Origin: Niallia endozanthoxylica
Lineage (GTDB): Bacteria; Bacillota; Bacilli; Bacillales; Cytobacillaceae
DNA length: 64,000 bases
Direction: 5' to 3'
Assembly (NCBI RefSeq): GCF_008710145.1
Contig: NZ_VYKL01000011.1
Span: forward strand, 1 to 64,000
The position numbers were made by a program, and so were the translations under genes. Shown here in pieces: positions 26,343-34,910 of this stretch. Position 1 is the first letter of the stretch. Each line of letters begins with the position of its first letter. Under the pieces are notes generated by a model. It did no database searches and was not told the origin of the DNA. It saw nothing but the letters and a program-made list of their open reading frames with translations.

Positions 26343-26768
26343 ATGTTAAAAATACTTTTAAGATTGTTTCCCTTCATTTATATAGTTACGATTTGGGTAA
26401 TGTCGAGTATGCCTGATAATGCGGTGGTCGAGCTGCCAGATTCAGAATGGGATGCCAATATTAAAGAATCGCTTCATTTAATCGAATTTGGCATTCTTTA
26501 TGTCTTGCTCGTCCTGGCACTCTTAACGTTCAAAGGATTAACAGCAAAGCGAAACATTATTCTTATCATTATTGCCTCTCTATATGGGATCATAGATGAA
26601 ATCCATCAATCCTTCGTCCCATACCGCTCTGCAACCATAATAGACGTGGTCAAAGACATCACAGGCGTCCTAGTAGCCTCCTGGATTTTATATGGAGCTT
26701 ATCAGAAAAAAAGATTTTTAAAGCTTGGGACATTATTGAGGAAATTAGAGAACACCTCAACGCGGTAA
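26343..26768 (+). CDS. VanZ-like membrane protein
   Basis: 141 aa with four hydrophobic segments and the VanZ-family motif DEIHQSFVPYRSATIIDVVKDITG (residues ~83-106). Family members include teicoplanin-resistance VanZ, but most are of unknown physiological role. No close ribosome site of the AGGAGG type (GGTGG, distant). Lone plus-strand gene between spoIIQ and spoIID. Followed by repeats, the second of which forms a terminator. Confidence 0.75.
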   Translation: MLKILLRLFPFIYIVTIWVMSSMPDNAVVELPDSEWDANIKESLHLIEFGILYVLLVLALLTFKGLTAKRNIILIIIASLYGIIDEIHQSFVPYRSATIIDVVKDITGVLVASWILYGAYQKKRFLKLGTLLRKLENTSTR

Positions 26769-26828
26769 TATAGCGGGGGACTGTCCCCCAATGCGGTAAA
26801 GCATTAATAAGATGAGGGACTGTCCCCC
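26762..26828. repeat. Palindromic repeat doublet, locus g
   Basis: GGGGGACTGTCCCCC (26775-26789) and GAGGGACTGTCCCCC (26814-26828), 39 bp apart. Both in the same (ACTG) orientation, unlike most doublets. Starts at the vanZ-like stop codon. Confidence 0.9.
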
Positions 26829-26862
26829 GCCGCTTTAATGCGGTGATGAACAGTCCCTCTTT
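26814..26862 (+). terminator. Repeat-derived terminator of the vanZ-like gene
   Basis: The left half of the second palindrome, GAGGGACTG (26814-26822), pairs with CAGTCCCTC (26851-26859), followed by a T-run. An inner CCGC/GCGG stem lies in the loop. So part of the repeat family appears to serve as a transcription terminator. Confidence 0.7.
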
Positions 26863-26891
26863 TTTATGTTTATGACCTTATATACTTAACG

Positions 26892-27926
26892 TTATTTCTT
26901 CGCTGTAATTGTTGTTATGAATGGTTCTGAATCAGCGATTTGGACTCCCTGGTAATAGTATTGAACAATATCTGCGTATTTCTTTCCTTCTTTCGCCATT
27001 CCATTTGCACCGTATTGGCTCATACCTACTCCGTGACCGTATCCTTTTGTGTTAATGACGATATTGTCACCCCTGCGCTCCCATGTAAAGTCTGTGGACA
27101 TGAGACCCAATTTATTACGAATATCCTTCCCGCTTACTTCTTTTCCATTAATATTAACCTTCGCCACCCGCTTGCCTTCTGTTCGTTCGATTACTGCACC
27201 GATGGTTTTATTATCCGAAAGCTTAACACCTAGCTTTGCCTCAAAATCTTTAACGGAAATAATTTTTTGACCGTTGTATTTAGGAGATTGTTTGTCCCAA
27301 GGACTTTCTACACTTTTTAAATAAGGCAACGAATTAGGCCATATGGCTTCAGAACTTTCTGTATAGCCATTGCTTGTGGAAAAGAAAGTTGCATCAATCG
27401 GGGTACCGTCATACGTTAGAATCTGCCCTTGCGTTTCTCGGACTGCCTCTTTAATTTTTTCCATCTTCCACTCAAAATTAGAGGGTCCCCAAATTTGCTT
27501 TAGTTCATCCGGGCTTTTATATACTTGGAAAAACTCCGTGTCAGCAACATTGGCATCCTTTGGCAGCTCCACACTCTGATTACTCATCAATTGCTTCACA
27601 ATATACGTACGGGCTGTTAAAGCTTGAGCCTTAAGCGCTTCCTTTTCAAAATCTGCTGGCATTTCAGATGCGACAACACCTGCTACATATTCTTCAAGAG
27701 GAATGCTCTCCACATCTTGCTTGGCAGTCCGATAGACAGCTACGTCAATTGAAGGAGCTGCAGTTACCTCTGCTTCCGGCTTTTCTCGTGCTGCTTCTTT
27801 GACATCCTCCCCAAGCTTTCCACTTACCTTTTCTTCACCAAATGGAAGTACCACAAACGTCGGAATCATCAGGGTTACAATGAATAATAGTGCTGCTAGT
27901 AGAACGACCGGTTTGAATTTCTTCAT
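26892..27926 (-). CDS. spoIID: Stage II sporulation protein SpoIID (peptidoglycan lytic transglycosylase)
   Basis: 344 aa. N-terminal membrane anchor (~7-28), SpoIID domain with catalytic E88 (VVASEMPADFE), and the C-terminal WERRGDNIVINTKGYGHGVGMSQYGANGMA motif. It cleaves denuded glycan strands after SpoIIP during engulfment. The position of E88 matches the known catalytic residue. Site ATGGAGGA. Preceded by a long leader holding a repeat doublet and a sigma-E-like promoter. Confidence 0.95.
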   Translation of the reverse strand: MKKFKPVVLLAALLFIVTLMIPTFVVLPFGEEKVSGKLGEDVKEAAREKPEAEVTAAPSIDVAVYRTAKQDVESIPLEEYVAGVVASEMPADFEKEALKAQALTARTYIVKQLMSNQSVELPKDANVADTEFFQVYKSPDELKQIWGPSNFEWKMEKIKEAVRETQGQILTYDGTPIDATFFSTSNGYTESSEAIWPNSLPYLKSVESPWDKQSPKYNGQKIISVKDFEAKLGVKLSDNKTIGAVIERTEGKRVAKVNINGKEVSGKDIRNKLGLMSTDFTWERRGDNIVINTKGYGHGVGMSQYGANGMAKEGKKYADIVQYYYQGVQIADSEPFITTITAKK

Positions 27927-27984
27927 GATTATCCTCCATAATGAATAAAATGTTCACAATAAGTGAACAGCGGAGCACTTCCGC

Positions 27985-28065
27985 ACTTTACCGTAGTGGG
28001 GGACTGTCCCCCGTTGCGGTAACGCTTTAACGTTCCAGGGGACTGTCCCCCATCGCAGTAAATCC
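27985..28065. repeat. Palindromic repeat doublet, locus h
   Basis: GGGGGACTGTCCCCC (27998-28012) and AGGGGACTGTCCCCC (28037-28051), 39 bp apart, same orientation. Located in the spoIID upstream region, between its likely promoter and start codon. Confidence 0.9.
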
Positions 28066-28137
28066 CCGCCGCAGTAACACATTAAATCCTTTCCTATTAT
28101 TTTGATCAAACGTTCAGAAAATCTCTTTCACATTTCA

Positions 28138-28167
28138 TTCATATGGAGATGGACAAGTTTTTATGAC
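28138..28167 (-). promoter_or_regulatory. Candidate sigma-E promoter of spoIID
   Basis: Minus strand -35 GTCATAAA (28160-28167), 14-nt spacer, -10 CATATGAA (28138-28145). Agrees with sigma E spacing and -35 consensus; spoIID is sigma-E dependent in B. subtilis. It would give a ~200-nt leader. Further upstream (28170-28390) nothing is recognised. Confidence 0.55.
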
Positions 28168-28395
28168 TAATTTTGATCTATGCATATTTTTCATTTTTTT
28201 GGGTAATAATATAATATAGGGAGAAATAATTGAGGATAATAATAGGGTTTGAGAATTGTGTAAAATCAATAGCTAAATAAACAGCAAGGGAACCTGTCAT
28301 AGCTTAAGCATCTTTTCTCTCACAGGAAATCATTCGAAAACGCAAGCACAAACAGCACAAACTCCAACCAAATACTTCCCAAATCAAAAACAAAG

Positions 28396-28429
28396 CAAAA
28401 AACCGCACTCGGTTTCCATGCGGTTTTTC
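28396..28429 (-). terminator. Terminator of murA
   Basis: Stem AAAAACCGCA/TGCGGTTTTT with an 11-nt loop and a minus-strand U-run. Confidence 0.85.
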
Positions 28430-28447
28430 TAAGAGTTATAGTTTGAT

Positions 28448-29758
28448 TTAGGCATTAAGATCTGAAATATATTTTTCATCGTAGTTAATCACTTCATCTG
28501 CTTCGTTGACTCTTTCGATGTCTGCACCAAGAGAAGCCAACTTCTCATGGAAGTTCACATACCCACGGTCCAAGTGCTTTAGTTCTGTTACGCGTGTCAT
28601 ACCGTCAGCGACAAGTCCAGACACGATTAACGCAGCTGCTGCGCGAAGATCAGTTGCAGCAACTTCTGCACCTTGAAGGTTTGCCGGTCCATTAATGACA
28701 ACAGAACGTCCTTCAATTTTCAAATCCGCATTCATTCTACGGAATTCTTCTACGTGCATAAAACGATTTTCAAAAACCGTCTCTGTAATCATAGAAGTTC
28801 CCTTTGCCTGAAGCAATAATGCCATCATTTGTGACTGCATATCAGTTGGGAAACCAGGATGCGGCATCGTTTTGATGTCAACAGCCTTCAGATTGTCAGA
28901 TCCAATTACACGGAGACCTTCAGTCTCTTCAATGATTTTCACGCCCATCTCTTCCATTTTTGCGATAAGAGATGTTAAATGCTCAGGAACAGCACCCTTT
29001 ACAAGCACATCTCCGCCAGTAATAGCGGCAGCTACCATAAAGGTTCCGGCTTCGACACGGTCTGGAATGATGTTGTGATCAGCGCCAAACAGCACATTCA
29101 CACCTTCAATTTTGATTGTACCCGTACCTGCACCTTTGACCTTAGCACCCATCTTGTTAAGGAAGTTTGCTAAGTCAACGATTTCCGGCTCTTTTGCAAC
29201 GTTGTCGATAATAGTTGTTCCTTCAGCAAGAACAGCCGCCATCATAATATTCTCCGTTGCACCAACACTTGGGAAATCTAAATAAATTTTCGCGCCGCTC
29301 AGGCGGCCATCTACTTCTGCTTCGATAAAGCCATTTCCGACCTTAACCGTTGCACCCATGGCTTCAAAGCCCTTTAAGTGCTGATCAATTGGACGTGAAC
29401 CAATGGCACAGCCGCCTGGTAATGCAACCCTTGCACGGCCGTTTCTTGCTAAAAGAGACCCCATAACTAAAACTGAAGCTCTCATTTTACGCACATATTC
29501 AAACGGTGCTTCTACATTTAACTCTTTTGATGCATCCACGACAACAGTGTTATCCTTAAATGCCACTTCGGCACCCAAATAACGCAATACTTCATTGATG
29601 GTATATACATCGGAGAGTGTAGGCACATCCCGAATAACGCTTCTTCCATCACTTGCTAACAGTGTTGCGGCGATAACAGGTAAAACGGCGTTTTTTGCCC
29701 CCTCTACTTTGACAGTTCCGTTTAACCTTTTTCCGCCACGGACGATGATTTTTTCCAA
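28448..29758 (-). CDS. murAA: UDP-N-acetylglucosamine 1-carboxyvinyltransferase MurA
   Basis: 436 aa from TTG 29758, chosen because GCGGAGGGG lies 6 nt upstream and the protein then begins (M)[13 protein letters not shown] like its family; the frame to 29821 has no such site. Adds enolpyruvate to UDP-GlcNAc, the first committed peptidoglycan step. Catalytic C117 ([14 protein letters not shown]), so fosfomycin-sensitive type. K22-N23-like KNA motif (EGAKNAVLP). Follows ywmB. Confidence 0.95.
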   Translation of the reverse strand: MEKIIVRGGKRLNGTVKVEGAKNAVLPVIAATLLASDGRSVIRDVPTLSDVYTINEVLRYLGAEVAFKDNTVVVDASKELNVEAPFEYVRKMRASVLVMGSLLARNGRARVALPGGCAIGSRPIDQHLKGFEAMGATVKVGNGFIEAEVDGRLSGAKIYLDFPSVGATENIMMAAVLAEGTTIIDNVAKEPEIVDLANFLNKMGAKVKGAGTGTIKIEGVNVLFGADHNIIPDRVEAGTFMVAAAITGGDVLVKGAVPEHLTSLIAKMEEMGVKIIEETEGLRVIGSDNLKAVDIKTMPHPGFPTDMQSQMMALLLQAKGTSMITETVFENRFMHVEEFRRMNADLKIEGRSVVINGPANLQGAEVAATDLRAAAALIVSGLVADGMTRVTELKHLDRGYVNFHEKLASLGADIERVNEADEVINYDEKYISDLNA

Positions 29759-29789
29759 AGTATTCCCCTCCGCGTCCATTATCTCTATA

Positions 29790-30518
29790 TTAATATTCAA
29801 CTGTAATGATTGGTGTGCCAACTACGAGGGTAGTATTTCCGCCCAATCCTTGATTTCTTACTCCAAGTTGCAGATTCATCTCTTCTTTTTGTCCTTTTAT
29901 CGTTTCTGAAAAAATCTTCGAATATGCTGTTGTCGATACAAAGGAGTTTTCTTCAAGTTTTTCAATTGCTTTTGCATCAAATGCCTGTAACAAATGATTT
30001 ACTCTACTAGGCAAAGACTTATTCATCTTATCACCGAACTCACTATATATACAAGAGAAAATATTGGCTTTTCCTTGAAAAATGTCGCTAATTTTTTCGA
30101 CAACCGCTCTTTGTAAAAATTCCTTCGTTTCCTTTTGCCAGCCCTCTCCGGTTACCTCATAAATCAAATAGCTTTGCATATGGTTACCTTCACCGGCAGA
30201 AAGAATTTGAAGCGTTTCATTCAAGCCATTGCCAGCTGCCATTACAGCTTTCGCTTCCCATTTTTCATTATCTTCAGTAATTTCCCAATCTAAATTGGGA
30301 TACGCCTTACTTAATTTATTCATTTTCTCCTGTACTTGGACGTTTCCCAAATCTTGTCTTGCATGCAACGTCCATTTATTGATGATAATATTCTCGCCTT
30401 CTAATATTGACACCATCTTAAAGAGATCCAGTTCGCCCTTTCCCTTTGCACTTTCCATGTTAAAAAGAACCATTCCAACCACTGATAAAGTGACAATCAC
30501 AAGGATTATTTTTTTCAT
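29790..30518 (-). CDS. ywmB: YwmB-like TATA-box-binding-fold sporulation-region protein
   Basis: 242 aa from ATG 30518 (site GGGGAGGGG). N-terminal signal or anchor helix (~2-20), then a YwmB-type domain exported from the cytosol. The family is confined to spore-formers and has no established function. Lies directly before murA, as in B. subtilis. The middle ([25 protein letters not shown]) is the most family-like part. Confidence 0.85.
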   Translation of the reverse strand: MKKIILVIVTLSVVGMVLFNMESAKGKGELDLFKMVSILEGENIIINKWTLHARQDLGNVQVQEKMNKLSKAYPNLDWEITEDNEKWEAKAVMAAGNGLNETLQILSAGEGNHMQSYLIYEVTGEGWQKETKEFLQRAVVEKISDIFQGKANIFSCIYSEFGDKMNKSLPSRVNHLLQAFDAKAIEKLEENSFVSTTAYSKIFSETIKGQKEEMNLQLGVRNQGLGGNTTLVVGTPIITVEY

Positions 30519-30729
30519 ACACCGTACCCCTCCCCTTAATACCATTGTTACCAAGCGAAGGAGTAACATACCCATGAAATAACGTCACTTTTTGACAACG
30601 ACTTTGTAAAAAAATGCACAAATTTGATGTCTATGTATTGTGAGCAGGTAATAATACCATATCATATAAAATTGTACTAAAAATCTTCCATTCGCAAACG
30701 TGTATGAAGACCTATCTTTTTTCCAAATT

Positions 30730-30969
30730 CTATTCCAATAATAGCGGAAGTTGCTGTGACCATGCCAGATAGTCGAGGAAAAAGTTACTAACGACTGAAC
30801 CGATTGCAATCGACAATAATATATAAAGCACTCTCGCTTGGACCACCCGATTGGCGCGTAAAAACTTCTCAAAGTTGATTGCCATTAATGCCCACCAAGT
30901 TAGCGCAATAAAGGCAAGATGCGAGATTATACTCAAAATCGCCTGAGGTCCATACTCCGTTAACACCAT
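30730..30969 (-). CDS. ywzB: YwzB family (DUF1146) small membrane protein
   Basis: 79 aa from the second of two adjacent ATG codons (AAAGGAGGAG upstream). Two membrane helices (~9-30 and ~46-66). Contains the conserved WWALMAINFEKF. Function unknown. In B. subtilis it lies between the atp operon and murAA; here complex I genes lie between. Confidence 0.85.
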   Translation of the reverse strand: MVLTEYGPQAILSIISHLAFIALTWWALMAINFEKFLRANRVVQARVLYILLSIAIGSVVSNFFLDYLAWSQQLPLLLE

Positions 30970-31159
30970 CATCTCCTCCTTTTACAAACCAATCCTTATT
31001 TTACCACACTCTTCAATCACCCTCACATAAAATAATTTATGCTGCTATGGAACTTTTGCTGACTGTCAGAAAACATGCTGTACGATATATAAAACGAATC
31101 AGTCGATAAAAAGGTTTCAAAATTTACAAAATTATTTCAAAATTATTTCAAAATATTGC

Positions 31160-31272
31160 AAAAAAAAATAACCCATAAATATTATTCGAATCCCCCTATA
31201 GATTTATGGGGGTACATTAAAAAAAATTCTCTAAAAAGGTTCTTTAGACGTAGAGAACTCTATAAAAGAACC
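31160..31272 (-). terminator. Three stacked terminator-like hairpins upstream of ywzB
   Basis: On the minus strand, A: GGTTCTTT/AAAGAACC (31238-31272) followed by TTTTT. B: TTCTCTA/TAGAGAA (31227-31257) followed by T8. C: CCCATAAAT/ATTTATGGG (31172-31210) followed by TTATTTTTTTTT. A and B overlap and cannot form together. A CCCCC/GGGGG pair (31192-31212) competes with C. All lie between the 99-aa gene and ywzB, suggesting regulated termination or the end of an unannotated RNA. Confidence 0.6.
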
Positions 31273-31339
31273 ACACCGGTATTCTAGAAATCTGCGGCTT
31301 TGAACTGTTTATCCACGTCTTTTTTACCATATATCCACT

Positions 31340-31373
31340 GAAAAAAGGCGCCAAATAAGGCGCCTTTAGGTGT
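31340..31373 (-). terminator. Terminator after the 99-aa gene
   Basis: Stem AAAGGCGCC/GGCGCCTTT with 6-nt loop and minus-strand TTTTTT. A further GCTGCTG/CAGCAGC stem without U-tract lies at 31392-31417. Confidence 0.85.
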
Positions 31374-31419
31374 TTTGATTATTATTTTTTCGCTGCTGAT
31401 AACCTTACCACAGCAGCTA

Positions 31420-31719
31420 TTAGAGTTTCCATTTCGGAAAATCCTGGTCCTTTTGTTTCTCATATTCTTGCATTCTGGAAAATGCGTTTCCCAGATTTCG
31501 CACAATATATCCTTGAGAACCTTGCGTTTCTACGTTTCCTTTTAACTCTTCAATCTTAATATTGGCAAACATTTTGGCGATTGAAGCTAAACTTGCGACT
31601 GTATCCATTAGTTCGGGGTTATCGTTATTGTACCTCTTAGAAATGGAGTAAATATAATCAAGTCTATTTCCAATATGTGTCAATGTTTCACGCTCAAACG
31701 GTTCCTGTCCATTTTTCAT
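31420..31719 (-). CDS. Conserved-looking small protein of unknown function
   Basis: 99 aa, cytosolic, mostly helical, with pattern ETLTHIGNRLDYIYSISKRYNNDNPELMDTV. Good site (GAGGAG) and a terminator after it support a real gene. Not recognised. It lies between nuoN and ywzB, near where B. subtilis has ywmA; equivalence is not shown. Confidence 0.6.
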   Translation of the reverse strand: MKNGQEPFERETLTHIGNRLDYIYSISKRYNNDNPELMDTVASLASIAKMFANIKIEELKGNVETQGSQGYIVRNLGNAFSRMQEYEKQKDQDFPKWKL

Positions 31720-31813
31720 ATGATTTCACTCCTCATACTCAAGCATATGTATTAAAAGTGAAATGTTGACCTAAAAAGGAAAATAAAGCACAAAGAGGTT
31801 TTACCGCTTCCTA

Positions 31814-31859
31814 CTAAAAAAAAGAAGAGCCGAAATCACGATGATTTTAGCTCTTCTTT
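31814..31859 (-). terminator. Terminator of the nuo operon
   Basis: Stem AAAGAAGAGC/GCTCTTCTTT with 19-nt loop and minus-strand U-run, 10 bp past the nuoN stop. Confidence 0.85.
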
Positions 31860-31868
31860 CCTTATATC

Positions 31869-33395
31869 CTATCGCAAAAAGTCTCCAAACTCATAAAACT
31901 GTGTTTGCAGGAAGTCAAATGCCAGATTCGGGAAAATCCCGAATAGGACACTGGCTGCGACACAGACGATGATGACAATTCCTATTCCGACTGGAATCTT
32001 TATCTTCGGCAAACTCTCGCTTCCCTCTGGAGCTTGTTTGAAAAAGATCTGTGCCAAAATCCTGAAATAATATACATATGACACGACGGTTGTTGCAATC
32101 ATGATGCCGACTAACAGATAATTGGCCTGCTCGCGAACAAGTGCCCCTGTGATAATGTTCAGCTTCCCGATAAATCCAGCCGTACCTGGGATTCCGGCAA
32201 GGGATAATACTAAAATACCCATTGCCACGGCTAAGAGCGGTTCTCGTTTATACAAACCGGCAAAATGACTCAAATCCTCTGAATCTGATTTTTCCGTCAC
32301 CAATTGAATAATCGCAAAGGCCCCCATATTCATGAACAGATAGGCCACTAAATAGAACCATAGGGAATCAAACATAAACAATGATAACGCCGCAACGGCC
32401 ACTAACAGATAACCGGCATGTGCGATACTCGAATACGCAAATATCCGCTTGATGTTACTTTGGCGCAATGCCACCACATTTCCGATAATCATTGTTACAG
32501 CGGCAACAATCGCGATGTAAGGTTCCATATTCACAAGAATGGATGTGGAACCTGGACCATTTGTAGCAGCGGCCGCAAAAATCGATAGAATCATACGGAC
32601 AATCAGCGCAATGCCGGCAGCCTTTGATACTACACTTAGAAAGGCTGTGACTGGTGTTGGTGCACCTTGGTACACATCCGGAGCCCACATATGGTACGGC
32701 GCAGCAGCAATTTTAAAGGATAAGCCAACAAAAATCATCAAGAAGGCAATCACGAGTAAGTACACATGCTGCGAATCATGGATTACCATCAGTACATCTC
32801 GCATCTCAGTCAAATTCGTTGTGCCTGTTAACCCAAACACATAACTCATACCAAACAACGTAATGGCAGAAGATAAACTTCCGTTCACCACATATTTCAT
32901 CGCAGACTCATTGGACTGCAGATTGTTTTTTCGAATACCTGCTAATACATAGGAAGAAATGGATAACAATTCGAGTCCTACATATAACGTAATCAAGTCT
33001 CCGCTTGACGTCATAATCATAGCGCCCAGAAGCGCAGCTAAGAATAGATAGAAGAACTCGCCTCTATATTCCTTCATGCCTTCCTTCGGCTCATAGCTGA
33101 TGGCCAGAAGCATAACCAGCCCGGCACCAACGAGTAAAATCAATTTAAAAGCCTTCGCAAAGGCATCCAGCCTGAATGTATCATATAAAATCGATGCCAC
33201 ATCTTTATCTAAGAGCCCTGCCAAGGACACAATCGCAGCCAAAATACCGACAAAGCCAATCCAGCCGAGAATTTTGCGGTTCTGCGTTTTTGGCATAAAT
33301 AAATCAAGCAAGGTTATGATGGTCAAGACCCCAAGGATGATGAACTCAGGCATCATGATACCCCATTCAAATGATAACAATGTTTCGAGATCCAT
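31869..33395 (-). CDS. nuoN: NADH-quinone oxidoreductase-type subunit N
   Basis: 508 aa, about 14 membrane helices. Antiporter-like proton channel subunit of complex I; proton_antipo_M domain over residues ~130-420 with conserved lysines within helices and HMWAPDVYQGAPTPVTAFLS. Last gene of the operon, 6 bp after nuoM. Confidence 0.93.
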   Translation of the reverse strand: MDLETLLSFEWGIMMPEFIILGVLTIITLLDLFMPKTQNRKILGWIGFVGILAAIVSLAGLLDKDVASILYDTFRLDAFAKAFKLILLVGAGLVMLLAISYEPKEGMKEYRGEFFYLFLAALLGAMIMTSSGDLITLYVGLELLSISSYVLAGIRKNNLQSNESAMKYVVNGSLSSAITLFGMSYVFGLTGTTNLTEMRDVLMVIHDSQHVYLLVIAFLMIFVGLSFKIAAAPYHMWAPDVYQGAPTPVTAFLSVVSKAAGIALIVRMILSIFAAAATNGPGSTSILVNMEPYIAIVAAVTMIIGNVVALRQSNIKRIFAYSSIAHAGYLLVAVAALSLFMFDSLWFYLVAYLFMNMGAFAIIQLVTEKSDSEDLSHFAGLYKREPLLAVAMGILVLSLAGIPGTAGFIGKLNIITGALVREQANYLLVGIMIATTVVSYVYYFRILAQIFFKQAPEGSESLPKIKIPVGIGIVIIVCVAASVLFGIFPNLAFDFLQTQFYEFGDFLR

Positions 33396-33401
33396 CCCTC
33401 A

Positions 33402-34910
33402 TCACCCTCCGATCCTAAGCATAATAGTTTCTAATGTTGACTGCAGCGGTTCGCTCAGTATATTTGGGTACACACCGATTAACACAATTAAGGCAAGTAG
33501 CGCAACGGCTGGTACAAATTCGACAGGGCTAAGATCCTTTGCTCCGTACCATTTCCAGTTTGCACTTCCATACGTAATGCCAAGCACTGCGCGAAGCAGG
33601 TAAACAGCCGTCATAATAATTCCGATTGCCCCAACTGCTGCAAGTACTGGTAACTCTTTAAATAGTCCTAAGAACGCCATAAATTCACTGACAAATCCAG
33701 ACATTCCTGGCAAGCCTAAGGATGCCATCCCGCCGGCTAGTAAAAAGCCTGCAGTAATTGGCATAGCCTTCGCCATTCCGCCGAGCTTTTCGAACTGTGT
33801 TGTTTGTGTTCTTTCATAAAAAACACCGACTAGGAAGAAGAGCAATGCGGAAATTAATCCGTGGGACACGACCTGGAAAACAGCCCCCTGCACTCCTGCT
33901 TCATTTAAGGCACCTAATCCGATTAACACAATTCCCATGTGAGAAATCGATGAATAAGCTAACACCATTTTGAAATCCTTTTGCACGAAAGCGAGGAACG
34001 CTCCGTACAACAAATTGATGACTCCAAGAACAGCAAGCATGACGGCCATTGATTTAAACTGCTCTGGGAAAATGCCCATTCCAAAGCGGATTAAACCGTA
34101 AGCACCAATTTTTAAAAGAATCCCTGAGTGAAGCATAACGATGGATGGCGGTGCCTGAACGTGCACGCGCACCATCCAGCTGTGCAATGGGAAAATCGGC
34201 AGCTTGATGCCAAATGCCACAAGCAACGCAATAAACAAACCGAGCTTCAAATCATCAGACATACTAGCAATTAGCTGAGGATTATCCGCTGTCATCATTG
34301 CCTGCAATGCCTCAATATTTGTTGTGCCTGTGCGGGCAAAGAACACAATAATGACAATCAAGAGGATCGCAGAACCAAGGCCGTTATAAATTAAGAAGCT
34401 ATATGCTGCTTTTACTTTTTCCTCGTAACCCCATTTTCCGATTAAAAAGAAGGTTGGAATTAAAGTCATTTCAAAGAAAATGAAAAATAAAACTAAGTTT
34501 TCAGCGGCAAAGACACCGAGCATTCCTGTTTCTAACAACAGGAACAGCATGAAATACCCTTTCCATTCTTCTTTTATATGAATGGAGGCAATCGCAGCAA
34601 GTGTTGCAACAATCGCAGTTAAGACGATTAGCACAAGCTGAAAGCCGTCTACTCCAAGTTCATATTTAATCGTAAATAATTCTCCGTATTGAATCGCATT
34701 TTTAAACGCAATCCAGTCCAGCTTTTCGCTCAACGTCGCTAAATTTAGCCCTGAGCGGTATTGGAAAAATAAACTTAACGAAATCACTAGCGCTGGAATC
34801 GTTGCTAAGAGGCCAATAAGCTTCAGCAGCTTTTCCTGCGTTTTTGGAATAAATAATAGCGCGAGTACTCCAATAAGAGGGGAGAAAATCAAGAACGATA
34901 ATAGACTCAT
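33402..34910 (-). CDS. nuoM: NADH-quinone oxidoreductase-type subunit M
   Basis: 502 aa, ~14 membrane helices. Antiporter-like subunit; KLPIFPLHSWMVRVHVQAPPS motif (~residues 232-252) and the glutamate in FEMTLIPTFFLIGKWGYE. Overlaps the nuoL stop by 4 bp. Confidence 0.93.
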   Translation of the reverse strand: MSLLSFLIFSPLIGVLALLFIPKTQEKLLKLIGLLATIPALVISLSLFFQYRSGLNLATLSEKLDWIAFKNAIQYGELFTIKYELGVDGFQLVLIVLTAIVATLAAIASIHIKEEWKGYFMLFLLLETGMLGVFAAENLVLFFIFFEMTLIPTFFLIGKWGYEEKVKAAYSFLIYNGLGSAILLIVIIVFFARTGTTNIEALQAMMTADNPQLIASMSDDLKLGLFIALLVAFGIKLPIFPLHSWMVRVHVQAPPSIVMLHSGILLKIGAYGLIRFGMGIFPEQFKSMAVMLAVLGVINLLYGAFLAFVQKDFKMVLAYSSISHMGIVLIGLGALNEAGVQGAVFQVVSHGLISALLFFLVGVFYERTQTTQFEKLGGMAKAMPITAGFLLAGGMASLGLPGMSGFVSEFMAFLGLFKELPVLAAVGAIGIIMTAVYLLRAVLGITYGSANWKWYGAKDLSPVEFVPAVALLALIVLIGVYPNILSEPLQSTLETIMLRIGG

